64,000 nucleotides of DNA from Bacteroides sp. (lineage in GTDB: Bacteria; Bacteroidota; Bacteroidia; Bacteroidales; Bacteroidaceae): assembly GCA_021202275.1 (NCBI GenBank), contig JAJQDI010000018.1, forward strand, positions 140,516-204,515, written 5' to 3'. The position numbers were made by a program, and so were the translations under genes. Below, piece after piece: positions 8,908 to 18,556 of the stretch; position 1 is the stretch's first letter, and every line of letters starts with the position of its first letter. Under the pieces are notes generated by a model that searched no databases, had not been told where the DNA came from, and saw only the letters and a list, made by a program, of their open reading frames with translations.

Positions 8908-10500
8908 ATGACACAAGAATATCAAATCCGGGTATCCCCCGAAACTGCCGCACAGGAGCAGAAGATCCTGTCTTTCCTCATCCGGGAGAAAGGGTTGAAT
9001 AAGAGAGAGATCACCGGCATCCGGGTGCTGAAACGCAGTATCGATGCCCGGCAACGTACCGTATGGATCAACCTGACTGTGCGTGTCTATCTCAACGAAC
9101 AACCCCGGGAAGAGTGGTTCACCCCGATCAGTTATCCGCCGGTAGACGGTAAACCGCAGGTGGTAGTGGTAGGTGCCGGACCTGGCGGACTGTTTGCCGC
9201 CTTGAGACTCATTGAGCTGGGACTACGCCCCATTGTGGTAGAGCGTGGAAAAGAGGTACGGGAACGCAAAAAAGACCTGGCACAGATCAGCCGGCAGCAC
9301 GTTGTGGATCCGGAATCGAATTACAGTTTCGGGGAAGGCGGTGCCGGAGCCTATTCGGACGGTAAACTCTATACCCGCAGCAAGAAACGGGGAAATGTAG
9401 AGAAGATACTCCAGGTATTCTGTCAGCACGGAGCTTCCTCCTCTATCCTTGTAGATGCCCATCCGCATATCGGTACCGACAGGCTTCCCCGGGTCATTGA
9501 GAACATGCGGCAGACCATTCTGCAATTTGGCGGAGAAGTACATTTCCAGACCCGGATGGAGCAACTGATCCTCTCCGGAGATGAGGTGAAAGGGATCGTT
9601 ACTCACACCGGCAAAGAATTTTTCGGCCCGGTGATCTTAGCCACCGGACACTCGGCACGGGATGTATATCGTCTGTTGGATGCCAGCCAGATCGCCATGG
9701 AGGTCAAAGGTATCGCGGTGGGCGTGCGTCTGGAACACCCGGCGGAAGTGATCGACCGGATACAATACCACAACCCGGAGGGGCGCGGTAACTATCTTCC
9801 GGCAGCCGAATACAGTTTTGTGACACAAGCTGGAGGCAGAGGGGTATACAGTTTCTGTATGTGTCCGGGAGGATTTGTGGTACCTGCGGCAAGCGGTCCG
9901 GAGCAGGTGGTTGTGAATGGTATGTCTCCCTCTAACCGCGGTTCCCGCTGGAGCAACTCAGGCATGGTGGTAGAGATACGCCCGGAAGACCTGACACAGC
10001 TTCTGCCCGCCACAGAGCACACCGAAGAGACCTCTACCCGATCTGAGGTATTACAAATGATGGCTTTTCAGGAATACCTCGAAAGGCAAAGCTGGCTGCA
10101 AGGAGGTATGAAACAAACTGCGCCGGCACAGCGGATGACCGACTTCACCCGGAAGAAACTCAGTTTCGACCTTCCGGAAACCTCCTACACGCCAGGGGTA
10201 GTCTCCTCTCCGCTTCACTTCTGGATGCCGGAGTTTATCACCAGCCGTCTGAGCGAAGGATTGGTCCGTTTCGGCAAAAGCAGCCGGGGATTCCTCACGC
10301 AGGAAGCCGTAATGATCGGTGTGGAGACACGTACCTCTGCCCCCGTACGCATCGTACGGGATCGGGACACCCTGCAACACATCACCGTCAAAGGTCTGTT
10401 CCCCTGTGGAGAAGGAGCAGGCTATGCCGGAGGGATCGTATCGGTAGGAATCGACGGAGAACGATGTGCCGAAGCAGCAAAAAGATATACGATGTACTAA
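8908..10500 (+). CDS. FAD-dependent oxidoreductase (COG2509-type NAD(FAD)-utilizing dehydrogenase)
   Basis: Predicted soluble flavoprotein of unknown substrate. Seen: an N-terminal domain of about 85 residues found in this family (RVSPETAAQEQKILSFLIRE); the FAD dinucleotide motif VVVGAGPGGLFAALRLIELG near residue 87; PIVVERGKEVRERKKD; NYSFGEGGAGAYSDGKLYTR; and a C-terminal FAD-binding GLFPCGEGAGYAGGIVSVGIDG. At 530 residues it has the usual size for the family. It lies just after radA, separated only by a repeat hairpin. Nothing in the neighbourhood identifies the substrate. Family assignment is firm, function is not. Confidence 0.88.
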   Translation: MTQEYQIRVSPETAAQEQKILSFLIREKGLNKREITGIRVLKRSIDARQRTVWINLTVRVYLNEQPREEWFTPISYPPVDGKPQVVVVGAGPGGLFAALRLIELGLRPIVVERGKEVRERKKDLAQISRQHVVDPESNYSFGEGGAGAYSDGKLYTRSKKRGNVEKILQVFCQHGASSSILVDAHPHIGTDRLPRVIENMRQTILQFGGEVHFQTRMEQLILSGDEVKGIVTHTGKEFFGPVILATGHSARDVYRLLDASQIAMEVKGIAVGVRLEHPAEVIDRIQYHNPEGRGNYLPAAEYSFVTQAGGRGVYSFCMCPGGFVVPAASGPEQVVVNGMSPSNRGSRWSNSGMVVEIRPEDLTQLLPATEHTEETSTRSEVLQMMAFQEYLERQSWLQGGMKQTAPAQRMTDFTRKKLSFDLPETSYTPGVVSSPLHFWMPEFITSRLSEGLVRFGKSSRGFLTQEAVMIGVETRTSAPVRIVRDRDTLQHITVKGLFPCGEGAGYAGGIVSVGIDGERCAEAAKRYTMY

Positions 10501-10852
10501 TGTACGATGTACGATTGGGAAAACATGCAATCACACACCAAGAAGAAATAATCTATCCACAGAATAAGCAGATCTACGATATACAGCCACTTTAGTATGT
10601 ATGATTGAAATATCAGTAAAGCATTTATAAATATCCGCAATACGTCTGGGACAAACGTTGGGTCGCCTTTGATCCCGAAGCGTAAACGAAATGTAAAGGT
10701 ACCATGACATTACAATCATATTTTACGAGAGGTATTTTCAATCGTACATCGTAAATCAGTAAATCGTAAATCCTTTTGCCTTTCTTGGATTCGTTTCTTT
10801 GGCGAAGCAAAGAAATGAAGAAATCACCGGAGCAAAGAAATGAAGAGAAATA
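10501..10852 (+). repeat. Composite dispersed intergenic element
   Basis: This gene-free gap starts at the oxidoreductase stop with TGTACGATGTACGATTG (10501-10517), whose inverted copy is at 10739-10755 (16 of 17). Inside, 10642-10672 (CGTCTGGGACAAACGTTGGG and following) is closely similar to 50667-50700. The tail, with a TTTCTTTGGCGAAGCAAAGAAA hairpin and AATGAAGAGAAA, also recurs at 50.8 kb. No ORF in it looks coding. A promoter for the next gene is not evident. Confidence 0.65.
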
Positions 10853-10855
10853 AAT

Positions 10856-11419
10856 ATGGAAATAGCTATTATCACCCCCGATACCTTATCAGCAGTAGGA
10901 CTGAAACAATTGCTGAAAGAGATCGACACCACCCTTACCGTACGTAGTTTTCCGGATTTCGGGACCTTTGTCGACGATACTCCCGATATGTACAACTGGT
11001 ATTTCGTCTCCTCACAGACCTATGTGATCTACAACGCGTTTTTCCTGCCCCGCAAAGAGAAAACCATTATTCTGATGCACGGTATCGGACACACGGTATT
11101 GCCGGCCGGCAACCACATCCTGAATATCTTTCTTCCGGAACACCGTATGCGGATGGAACTGGAAAAGTTCTTCCTGCAACCCGGTCCGTTGCCCCTTCCC
11201 GAGGAAGAAGACAAAGAACTCTCTGACCGGGAGATCGAAGTACTGGTACTTGTGACCAAAGGACTTATCAACAAGGAGATCGCGGACAAGCTCAACATCA
11301 GTCTGACCACCGTGATCACCCACCGGAAAAACATTACAGAGAAATTAGGAATTAAATCGGTCTCAGGACTTACCATGTACGCGGTAATGAACGGATATGT
11401 AGAGGCCGACCGGATATAA
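10856..11419 (+). CDS. LuxR-type transcriptional regulator with degenerate receiver
   Basis: 187 residues. The C-terminal 65 residues form a clear GerE/LuxR helix-turn-helix (LSDREIEVLVLVTKGLINKE, then IADKLNISLTTVITHRKNI). The N-terminal 110 residues resemble a response-regulator receiver (IAIITPDTLSAVGLKQLLKE), but I see no acidic pocket, no phospho-accepting Asp after the third strand and no conserved Lys. It is therefore probably controlled without phosphorylation, or binds a ligand. It precedes a TonB-dependent receptor on the same strand, and similar regulator-receptor pairs are common in Bacteroidales. I infer that it controls that receptor gene. No sensor kinase is nearby. Confidence 0.85.
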   Translation: MEIAIITPDTLSAVGLKQLLKEIDTTLTVRSFPDFGTFVDDTPDMYNWYFVSSQTYVIYNAFFLPRKEKTIILMHGIGHTVLPAGNHILNIFLPEHRMRMELEKFFLQPGPLPLPEEEDKELSDREIEVLVLVTKGLINKEIADKLNISLTTVITHRKNITEKLGIKSVSGLTMYAVMNGYVEADRI

Positions 11420-11434
11420 TCCTAATAAATGAGG

Positions 11435-11466
11435 ATTGCACGGGTGCCGGGTTTGCCGTTTCTTTG
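11435..11466 (+). promoter_or_regulatory. Possible promoter of the TonB receptor gene
   Basis: ATTG at 11435-11438, a 20-nt spacer, then TTTCTTTG (7 of 8 to TAnnTTTG) followed by CAC. The 5' leader would be about 80 nt. Confidence 0.4.
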
Positions 11467-11556
11467 CACTCAAATAAAAAATGAGGGGTCTTTTCGCGGA
11501 GGGATACATTTTCCAACGCTTAGACCACTCGTCATACCTGATACAACAGTTTACAA

Positions 11557-13956
11557 ATGAAAAGAAACAGCATCTCTATTCTTCTGATCTGTGTTTCCGC
11601 ACTTCTGGCACGGGCGGAAGAATATCCGAAAGACAGTCTCCGTATTGTGGATATGGAGGAGGTTGTGGTGATCGCCTCTCCCAAAGAAAACCGGAAATTG
11701 CGTGAACAACCTACCTCGGTCACCCTGCTCTCACAACAGGATATGCAGGCCAATCAGGTTACCTCTATCAAGAACCTGACCGCTGTGGTCCCTAACCTGT
11801 TCATTCCGGATTATGGTTCGAAACTGACCTCTGCCATCTATATCCGCGGGATCGGTTCACGTATCAATACCCCTTCGGTAGGATTGTACGTAGACAATAT
11901 TCCTTATATAGATAAATCGGCATTCGATTTCAACTACAACGATATCGAACGTATCGAAGTACTCCGCGGACCTCAGGGTACACTGTATGGCCGCAATACC
12001 ATGGGCGGACTCATCCGTATACATACCAAATCCCCGCTCAGCTATCAGGGTACCGACCTTCAGGTAGGAGCCGGAAGCTACAACCGCTACAACGGTTCCC
12101 TTACCCACTATCACCGTATCTCAGAAAAATTTACCTTTTCGGCAGGTGGGTTCTACGAACACGAAGGCGGATTCTTCAAGAATGCAGCCCGTGATAATGA
12201 ACGGATCGATAAAGTGAACGCCGGAGGCGGACGGCTACGGGGGATCTATCTGCCCCGGGAAAACCTGAAACTGGATCTCAACCTGAGCTACGAATACAGC
12301 GATCAGGGCGGTTATCCATATGGGTTATACGATCGGGAGACCGGAGAAACCGCGCAACCCGCCTATAACGACCCCAGCACCTACTACCGCGGATTGTTCA
12401 ATGCCGGACTTACGATAGAACATCAGGCACGAAATTTCACATGGAATGCCATCACTGGATTCCAGAACCTGAAAGACCGTATGTTTATCGATCAGGATTT
12501 CTCTCCCGACAATATATACAACATTACCCAGAAGCAGAGGCTAAACACGCTTTCGGAAGAAATTGTGTTCAAATCCAAACCCAACCGCAACTGGCAATGG
12601 ACCACAGGGCTGTTCGGGATGTACCAATGGCTCAACACAGATGGTCCGGTACTGTTCAAAGACCAGGGGGTAAAAGAGATGCTGGAAGATAATATAAATA
12701 GTATCTTCGCAGGGATCTCCTTCCCTCAGATGAGCCTTGCGATCAACAACCAGTCATTCCTTACCACAGGGACATTCGATACCCCCTTGCTGAATACTGC
12801 CATTTATCATGAGTCTACTTACAATAATCTGTTTACAGACGGACTTTCTTTTACCGTAGGACTACGACTGGACTATGAAAAGACCCGGTTGAAATACCGT
12901 TCGGGCAGTGATACGATGGATTTTGATTTTACCCTGATGATGGGATGTGAAATAAACTTCCCGAACCTGACTGCCAACACAGATCTCAATGGTAAAGAGA
13001 AGAGTGACTATTGGCAATTGCTTCCCAAATTCGCATTGAAATATGATTTTAATGCCGGAAACAATATATACGCCTCGGTCACCAAAGGGTATCGCTCGGG
13101 AGGGTATAACATTCAGTTGTTCTCCGACGTTATTCAGGGAGTGTTAAGGAACGAAATGATCTCAGAGATCTATGACGCGGCAATCAACGCCGGAGCTCCG
13201 GCGCAGGCCATGGATCCGATCTTCCATACGATACCAGGCTATAAAGACGAAGTAAACATACAGGAGACTACCCGGTTCAAGCCGGAAACCAGCTGGAACT
13301 ATGAGATTGGTTCGCACCTGACCCTTGCCGACCGACGTGTGTGGCTGGATCTCTCCGCTTTCTATATGGATACCAAAGACCAGCAGATCTCTCAGTTTGT
13401 AAGCAGCGGTATGGGACGTATCACCGTCAATGCCGGTAAGAGCCGCAGCTACGGAGCAGAAGCTGCACTCCGTTCGATGATCACAGATGCTTTTGGCATC
13501 AACCTTTCGTACGGCTATACACACTCTACGTTCAGAGATTATGAAACGCTTCAGGGAGGAACCATACCTGATCCACTGGCTGCTTCCGAAGAGTTAGTTG
13601 TACAGAGCAATTACAAGGGGAATTATGTACCTTTTGTACCTCAACATACGTTGAATGCAGGGGCACATTATACTTGGAATATACATGCCAGCTGCCTGGA
13701 CCAGATCCGCCTGGATGTCAATTATACAGGAGCCGGTAAGATATACTGGACGGAGGCAAACCACACCAGACAGGATTTCTACGGAACACTCAACGGAGTA
13801 TTGAGCCTCATCAAAGGAAATGGTCAGATCGACCTGTGGGTACGGAACGCTCTCAATGAGAAATATAACTCTTTCTACTTTGAATCCATGGGTAAGGCAT
13901 TTGCCCAGCAAGGCCGTCCGGTACACTTTGGAATAAACCTGCGCTGCCGTTTTTGA
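11557..13956 (+). CDS. TonB-dependent outer membrane receptor
   Basis: Outer membrane beta-barrel importing a scarce ligand by TonB energy. Seen: signal peptide (ISILLICVSALLARA), a TonB-box-like EEVVVIAS near residue 35, a plug domain with IYIRGIGSR and RIEVLRGPQGTLYGRNTMGG (about residues 50-165), many amphipathic strands, and a C-terminus ending in aromatic residues (GINLRCRF), typical for BamA-dependent insertion. 799 residues. It has no SusD partner and no carboxypeptidase-like N-terminal extension, so it is more like siderophore, haem or vitamin receptors than SusC. The LuxR-type gene upstream probably regulates it. The substrate cannot be told from sequence. Confidence 0.93.
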   Translation: MKRNSISILLICVSALLARAEEYPKDSLRIVDMEEVVVIASPKENRKLREQPTSVTLLSQQDMQANQVTSIKNLTAVVPNLFIPDYGSKLTSAIYIRGIGSRINTPSVGLYVDNIPYIDKSAFDFNYNDIERIEVLRGPQGTLYGRNTMGGLIRIHTKSPLSYQGTDLQVGAGSYNRYNGSLTHYHRISEKFTFSAGGFYEHEGGFFKNAARDNERIDKVNAGGGRLRGIYLPRENLKLDLNLSYEYSDQGGYPYGLYDRETGETAQPAYNDPSTYYRGLFNAGLTIEHQARNFTWNAITGFQNLKDRMFIDQDFSPDNIYNITQKQRLNTLSEEIVFKSKPNRNWQWTTGLFGMYQWLNTDGPVLFKDQGVKEMLEDNINSIFAGISFPQMSLAINNQSFLTTGTFDTPLLNTAIYHESTYNNLFTDGLSFTVGLRLDYEKTRLKYRSGSDTMDFDFTLMMGCEINFPNLTANTDLNGKEKSDYWQLLPKFALKYDFNAGNNIYASVTKGYRSGGYNIQLFSDVIQGVLRNEMISEIYDAAINAGAPAQAMDPIFHTIPGYKDEVNIQETTRFKPETSWNYEIGSHLTLADRRVWLDLSAFYMDTKDQQISQFVSSGMGRITVNAGKSRSYGAEAALRSMITDAFGINLSYGYTHSTFRDYETLQGGTIPDPLAASEELVVQSNYKGNYVPFVPQHTLNAGAHYTWNIHASCLDQIRLDVNYTGAGKIYWTEANHTRQDFYGTLNGVLSLIKGNGQIDLWVRNALNEKYNSFYFESMGKAFAQQGRPVHFGINLRCRF

Positions 13957-13968
13957 GAAAAACAACAA

Positions 13969-14021
13969 AACTATAAACGAAGCATCTCCGGAAAAAATCC
14001 GGGAATGCTTCGTTTATAGTT
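13969..14021. terminator. Bidirectional terminator between the TonB receptor and mgtE
   Basis: A 17-bp perfect stem (left arm AACTATAAACGAAGCAT, right arm its complement at 14005-14021) enclosing a small TCCGG/CCGGGA inner stem. It lies between two convergent genes. Confidence 0.8.
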
Positions 14022-14077
14022 CCACTACTTGTTATGCAAACATAATAAATACTTATCTCTCTCACAGACTGATTTCA

Positions 14078-15421
14078 TCAGAACCCGAAAAACCAGGTAG
14101 CGATAGAGAAGTAGATCATTACACCTGTGATATCGGCAATAGAGGTGATCAACGGTGCACTGGCTGTAGCAGGGTCTACCTTGAAGCGGGTAAAGATAAA
14201 GGGCAACAACAAGCCGATCATACTACCGGCAATTACATTGAGCACCATAGTAGCAGCTACCACCAACATCACTTCAGGCGCGCGGAAACTGGCTACTACC
14301 GATACTGCCAGAGCCATGGTAATGCCCAGAAGCAGAGAGACCAATAACTCTTTGCTTAACAGCTTCATCCAGTCTCTCATCTGCACATCTCCTACAGCCA
14401 ACGCACGAATCATCAGAGTAGCTGCCTGCGAACCGGCATTTCCTCCACTATCAATGAGCAACGGAAGGAAAAAGACCAATGCCACTACCGATTCAATCAC
14501 ATCGGAGAATCCCGCAATGGCAGCACCGGAGAATACATTCATAAATACCAATGCTACCAACCAGACAATACGCTGGCGATAGAGATTGGTGATACGGGCT
14601 TTCATCGGGTTGACCACGGCTTCCTGCAACGAACCGAACTTCTGGAAGTCTTCTGTTGCTTCTTCTTCCACCACGTCCATCACGTCGTCGAACGTAACAA
14701 TACCGACCAGTGTATGATGGGTATCTACCACCGGAAGTGCCACCCGATCCTGTTCCTGGAATATCTTTACAGCAGTCTCCTGATCATCGTAGGCATTCAG
14801 GGCAACGACTTTATTGTCTGATAGCTCCGCGATCGTCTGATCGGGAGAAGCCAGAATGATCTCTTTGATCCGGAGGTCATCGAGTAGTTTCCACTGATCA
14901 TCCACCACATAGATCACATTCAATGTCTCTGAGTCACGTCCGTACGTACGGATATGTTCCAATGCCTGCGCAACGGTGAACCAGGGCTTCACTGCCACAT
15001 ATTCCGGTGTCATCAGACGTCCGGTACTGTCTTCGGGATATCCCAGAAGCGACATAGCGATCCGGCGTTCCTCGTTGGAGAGCATCTGCATTAGACGCTG
15101 GGTCACCTTTCCGGGCAATTCTTCAAAGAACGCGGTACGGTCGTCAGGGTCCAGATCATTGAGGAGATTGGAGATCTCGTTGCTATGTGCCGCCAATCCT
15201 TCGATGATGGCTTCCTGATCTTCATGCGACAGGTGAGAAAAGGTCTCTGTAGATAATTCACGGGGAAGCAATCTGAACAGGATCAGCGCATCGGTAGAAG
15301 AGAGTTCTTCTATGATCTCAGCGATCTGCACAGGTTGCAGATCCATAACTTCTTGTTTCAGGGATTTCCAGTTCTTATCTGCGATAAGTTGCCGGAAGAG
15401 GAGGAGGATTTGTTCTGTCAT
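14078..15421 (-). CDS. mgtE: Magnesium transporter MgtE
   Basis: Inner-membrane Mg2+ channel/transporter. Seen: N-terminal helical MgtE_N domain (residues 1-130, with DLDPDDRTAFFEELPG), two CBS domains (about 130-255, with NVIYVVDD and LVGIVTFDDVMDVVEEEATEDF), and five membrane segments from about 285, including the pore motif DSGGNAGSQAATL. At 447 residues it has normal length. In the family, the N and CBS domains sense cytosolic Mg2+ and gate the pore. Transcribed alone from a good promoter at 15565-15595 with a 137-nt leader that can form alternative hairpins next to the start codon. Confidence 0.95.
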   Translation of the reverse strand: MTEQILLLFRQLIADKNWKSLKQEVMDLQPVQIAEIIEELSSTDALILFRLLPRELSTETFSHLSHEDQEAIIEGLAAHSNEISNLLNDLDPDDRTAFFEELPGKVTQRLMQMLSNEERRIAMSLLGYPEDSTGRLMTPEYVAVKPWFTVAQALEHIRTYGRDSETLNVIYVVDDQWKLLDDLRIKEIILASPDQTIAELSDNKVVALNAYDDQETAVKIFQEQDRVALPVVDTHHTLVGIVTFDDVMDVVEEEATEDFQKFGSLQEAVVNPMKARITNLYRQRIVWLVALVFMNVFSGAAIAGFSDVIESVVALVFFLPLLIDSGGNAGSQAATLMIRALAVGDVQMRDWMKLLSKELLVSLLLGITMALAVSVVASFRAPEVMLVVAATMVLNVIAGSMIGLLLPFIFTRFKVDPATASAPLITSIADITGVMIYFSIATWFFGF

Positions 15422-15428
15422 AAGGCTT

Positions 15429-15474
15429 CCTTACTTTTTCTCTGTAAGGAAAACCCACCAAGGACCTTACAGAG
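15429..15474 (-). promoter_or_regulatory. Switch-like leader hairpins before mgtE
   Basis: In the mRNA, CTCTGTAAGG (15465-15474) pairs perfectly with CCTTACAGAG (15440-15449) over 10 bp with a 15-nt loop. The same middle arm can instead pair CCTTAC with GTAAGG (15429-15434), which lies 8 nt from the ATG and includes the purine-rich ribosome-binding region. The two structures exclude each other, so start-site exposure could be regulated. Ligand and mechanism are not shown by sequence. Confidence 0.4.
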
Positions 15475-15564
15475 GAGTTAATACTTCTGTTTACTGTAAC
15501 TGCAACTATAATACGGTCCTTCGTCCATATCTTTGAAATTTTAATGGTTCTTAAAAATCCGGCG

Positions 15565-15595
15565 CAAAGGTACGATTTTACGGATAAACCGCAAA
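15565..15595 (-). promoter_or_regulatory. Promoter of mgtE
   Basis: On the minus strand TTTG (15592-15595), a 19-nt spacer and TACCTTTG (15565-15572): an exact match to the Bacteroidota sigma-ABfr consensus. Predicted start is near 15558. The remaining 15596-15764 shows no gene. Confidence 0.7.
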
Positions 15596-15764
15596 CGTTT
15601 TCCATGGATTAATTAACCCCTGCCCTCTTTTTTTGTTCGACAGAAAAAAACAAATACCTGTGGAGAGATAAAGAAAGAGTGGTAAAACAGAGACAACAGA
15701 CCCTTGCAGGAACCTCGGTAACGGGCAGTAAAAAACCAGACGAAGAGAGGGACCCGCTATCGGA

Positions 15765-16733
15765 TCATTCGTTCACGGCATGGCAGGAAGCACACATACC
15801 TTTACGTGACATTTTTGCGCCACAACGCCCACACCGATACATTTCAATATTCCGGCAAAGATGTACGATGGTACAGACGGCAAAAAGCAGAAACAACACA
15901 TAACCTATATAGAAGTGAACGGTCTGAATAAAAAAGCCGTAACACCCTACGCAGGCAGCCATCAGCGCAAACAGATAACGCCACGCAGCCCCGGCAGGAA
16001 GACGCCGGAAAATATCATCCAGAGAAGCCATACCTACCAGGAGGAAGCCCCACAGGCAACTGAGAAACACAGACAACACCCCTGGCACTCTCCACGGAGT
16101 AAGGGTAGGATGGAAATAGAAATGCTCCCAGACTTTCGGGAAAAAGAGCTGCATGGTCTCATACAACATGCCCAGACAGGCCGCTAACAGACACAGTAAA
16201 GCCGGGTAAGGACTACCGATGTCTCTGAAAAAGACCACCGGAAAAGGACGGCGGCGATAGGCCAGTGCCAGGAAAAGAAAAATAAAGAGTGCCAGCACAA
16301 ACAGCAGGTAAGAAAGGGAGGTGTACCGAAACATATCTATCAGGTGTGAAACACTGTCAACAGGAGCAAAGTATTCCAGCAACTGATCTTCCGGGATCCA
16401 TCCCTGCACCTCCTGACTATGTGCCAGCTTCACCCAGGCCACATCGGCACTGTCGCCGGGGTAAGTAGCCAGTTCCGCAATAACCACTCTGTCTCCTTGT
16501 TGGAGAGAGACAAACAATCCTTTCACGGGAAGACACTCCAGATATACCGAGTCGGTGCGCACCTCCAGATTGGTATTCAGCGCGTAGGAGAAACGAAAAT
16601 CGGTAGCTAATGTATCCGGAATATCTCCTTCCGTATGTTCCGCCGGTACTGTTTCCGGTACGCTGCCGCACCCATACAGAAGAAGCGTGATCAGACAAAC
16701 CACCCACCACTTATATTTTTCCGCTCCATTCAT
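15765..16733 (-). CDS. Lipoprotein with SH3-like and membrane segments and a C-terminal zinc ribbon
   Basis: Unknown function. From the ATG at 16733 ([10 protein letters not shown]) the product has 322 residues. This start overlaps the upstream gene's stop by ATGA, whereas the track start at 16766 adds eleven residues inside that gene. Seen: lipoprotein signal with lipobox LLLYGC; a region resembling a bacterial SH3 domain (LEVRTDSVYLECLPVKGLFV to EVQGWIPEDQLLEYF, residues about 45-120); about four hydrophobic segments (130-290); and a C-terminal zinc ribbon CGRCGAKMSRKGMCASC. The combination suggests a membrane protein with a cytoplasmic zinc ribbon, in which case the first segment may be a membrane anchor rather than a lipobox. 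It is translationally coupled to the U32 gene. Confidence 0.75.
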   Translation of the reverse strand: MNGAEKYKWWVVCLITLLLYGCGSVPETVPAEHTEGDIPDTLATDFRFSYALNTNLEVRTDSVYLECLPVKGLFVSLQQGDRVVIAELATYPGDSADVAWVKLAHSQEVQGWIPEDQLLEYFAPVDSVSHLIDMFRYTSLSYLLFVLALFIFLFLALAYRRRPFPVVFFRDIGSPYPALLCLLAACLGMLYETMQLFFPKVWEHFYFHPTLTPWRVPGVLSVFLSCLWGFLLVGMASLDDIFRRLPAGAAWRYLFALMAACVGCYGFFIQTVHFYIGYVLFLLFAVCTIVHLCRNIEMYRCGRCGAKMSRKGMCASCHAVNE

Positions 16734-18556
16734 CCGGCCGACACTTTCATCAGACAAAGGCGACAATCAAAAGTCAGACGAAACCGCTTTCCATCGGTAC
16801 CCACCAGGTAAAAAGGCTCCCGGTAGGGCGAAGGCTGTTTGTGCCACACAGGGCACCATCCCATAGTGTGACGCAGACAATGTTTACAGAACATCAGTAC
16901 AGCATCTCTCACAGGCTGCTCTTCAAAAGCGGGCGCAATTTCTTTCACACCATGATCCAGATAAAACGAGCGGGCCCGGCCGTTGGCAACGTTACCGGTA
17001 TAAGAGAGCCTATCTTCCGGATAAAGATGGCGGGTAGCAGGCAGCCGATAGAGTTCACGGCGGTAATTGATCTGGCGGGCAGCCAACAAACGCTCTGCGA
17101 CCTGACGCCGCAACTCAGCAAGCCGGGAAGAGGGAATAAACCAGTTCTGCGAAAAGTCGACCTCCACAGACCGTGCTTCAAAGACGGTATTTCCCAACTT
17201 GGAAAGCTGAGTACGCAGATTTTCTGTTTGCGGGGTACGCGCCTCTTCTTTGTCCTGCGTGAGCGAAACCGTCACCGCATTTCCGTCTTCATCCGAAAAC
17301 GTAAGTGCATAACCGGAAGGATGATCGTACATACGTATATCCACACTTATCTTCCGCTCGGCCGAACGGCGGGAGAGCAAGCGTTCAAACTCCTGATCGA
17401 AATTGCGATACAGCACCGTACGTGGTTTCACGGCTACTGGTTCCTGCGGGTAGAGCCTGTTGCCATCCACCCGGTTGATCCGGAATCCTTTCAGTTGCCC
17501 CTGTTCGTCCAGGAAACAGGCTCCGTCTCCATTGTGGAAAGACTTTACACCCGCCACCGTGAGATAATTGCCTCTCCATTCTTTGACCCGTCCCATCTCC
17601 TCCCCGAGGGATTTGGGTGTATCGAATGAAGTGATATCTTCGTTCTTATCTTCCGGAAAATAAGGAGTAGCACCCCGGCTGAAACTCTTGTTGAGCTGTG
17701 GCCGGAATGTATAGGTAGTCTTTCCGGAAGAAGCGCGCACAAATTCCGGTCTGCGTGCCAGGATACGATCCAGTTCCTGCCGGTAGGCGGCGGTCACATT
17801 TTTCACATACGAGAGATCTTTGAGCCGCCCTTCGATCTTCAGCGAAGAGACACCGGCATCCAGCAACTCTTCGAGATGAGCCATCCGGTTCATATCTTTC
17901 AGAGAAAGCAGATGTTTATTGCGTACGATAGTCCTGCCATCCGCGTCGACTAAGCTGAAAGGCAACCGGCAGAATTGCGCGCAGGCTCCCCGGTTGGCAC
18001 TCCGTCCGAAACTGGCCTGGCTCACGTAGCACCTGCCGCTATAACTTACACACAAGGCTCCGTGCACAAAAACTTCCAGCGCAACCTCCGGATTGCTTTC
18101 GTGAATGTGCCGTATCTCCCCGACAGAAAGTTCACGGGCCAGCACCACTTGTCTGAATCCGGCATCTGACAGAAAGCGTACTTTGCCGACAGTCACATTG
18201 TCTGTCTGTGTGCTGGCGTGCAACGGGATTGGAGGAAGATCCAGTCGCAAGATACCCATATCCTGCACGATCAGCGCATCCACACCGATCCGGTACAGTT
18301 CCCGGATCAACTGCTCCGCCTCTTCCAGTTCCGCATCCGTAAGGATCGTATTCAGTGCGACATATACCCGGGCATAATAGGTATGCGCATAGGCTACCAG
18401 CGCGGCAATATCTTCCGGAGAATTGCCCGCAGCAGCACGTGCTCCAAACTTCGGAGCACCGATGTACACCGCGTCTGCCCCGTGGTCAATAGCAGCGATC
18501 CCACACTCCAGGTTACGGGCAGGTGCAAGCAATTCGATCTTCCGGGCACGGATCAT
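16730..18556 (-). CDS. U32-family (peptidase U32 / RNA hydroxylase) protein
   Basis: Seen: N-terminal [20 protein letters not shown] and [13 protein letters not shown], and the family signature [20 protein letters not shown] near residue 165, with [11 protein letters not shown] following. A middle DUF3656-like region comes next, then a Cys-rich C-terminus ([14 protein letters not shown] and CRLCL). 608 residues. Long U32 proteins of this layout include RlhA, and shorter ones TrhP, which hydroxylate 23S rRNA C2501 and tRNA U34 respectively. I infer RNA hydroxylation rather than proteolysis, but which RNA is undetermined. It shares ATGA overlaps with metA upstream and the lipoprotein gene downstream, so the three are probably translated as a unit. 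Confidence 0.88.
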   Translation of the reverse strand: MIRARKIELLAPARNLECGIAAIDHGADAVYIGAPKFGARAAAGNSPEDIAALVAYAHTYYARVYVALNTILTDAELEEAEQLIRELYRIGVDALIVQDMGILRLDLPPIPLHASTQTDNVTVGKVRFLSDAGFRQVVLARELSVGEIRHIHESNPEVALEVFVHGALCVSYSGRCYVSQASFGRSANRGACAQFCRLPFSLVDADGRTIVRNKHLLSLKDMNRMAHLEELLDAGVSSLKIEGRLKDLSYVKNVTAAYRQELDRILARRPEFVRASSGKTTYTFRPQLNKSFSRGATPYFPEDKNEDITSFDTPKSLGEEMGRVKEWRGNYLTVAGVKSFHNGDGACFLDEQGQLKGFRINRVDGNRLYPQEPVAVKPRTVLYRNFDQEFERLLSRRSAERKISVDIRMYDHPSGYALTFSDEDGNAVTVSLTQDKEEARTPQTENLRTQLSKLGNTVFEARSVEVDFSQNWFIPSSRLAELRRQVAERLLAARQINYRRELYRLPATRHLYPEDRLSYTGNVANGRARSFYLDHGVKEIAPAFEEQPVRDAVLMFCKHCLRHTMGWCPVWHKQPSPYREPFYLVGTDGKRFRLTFDCRLCLMKVSAG

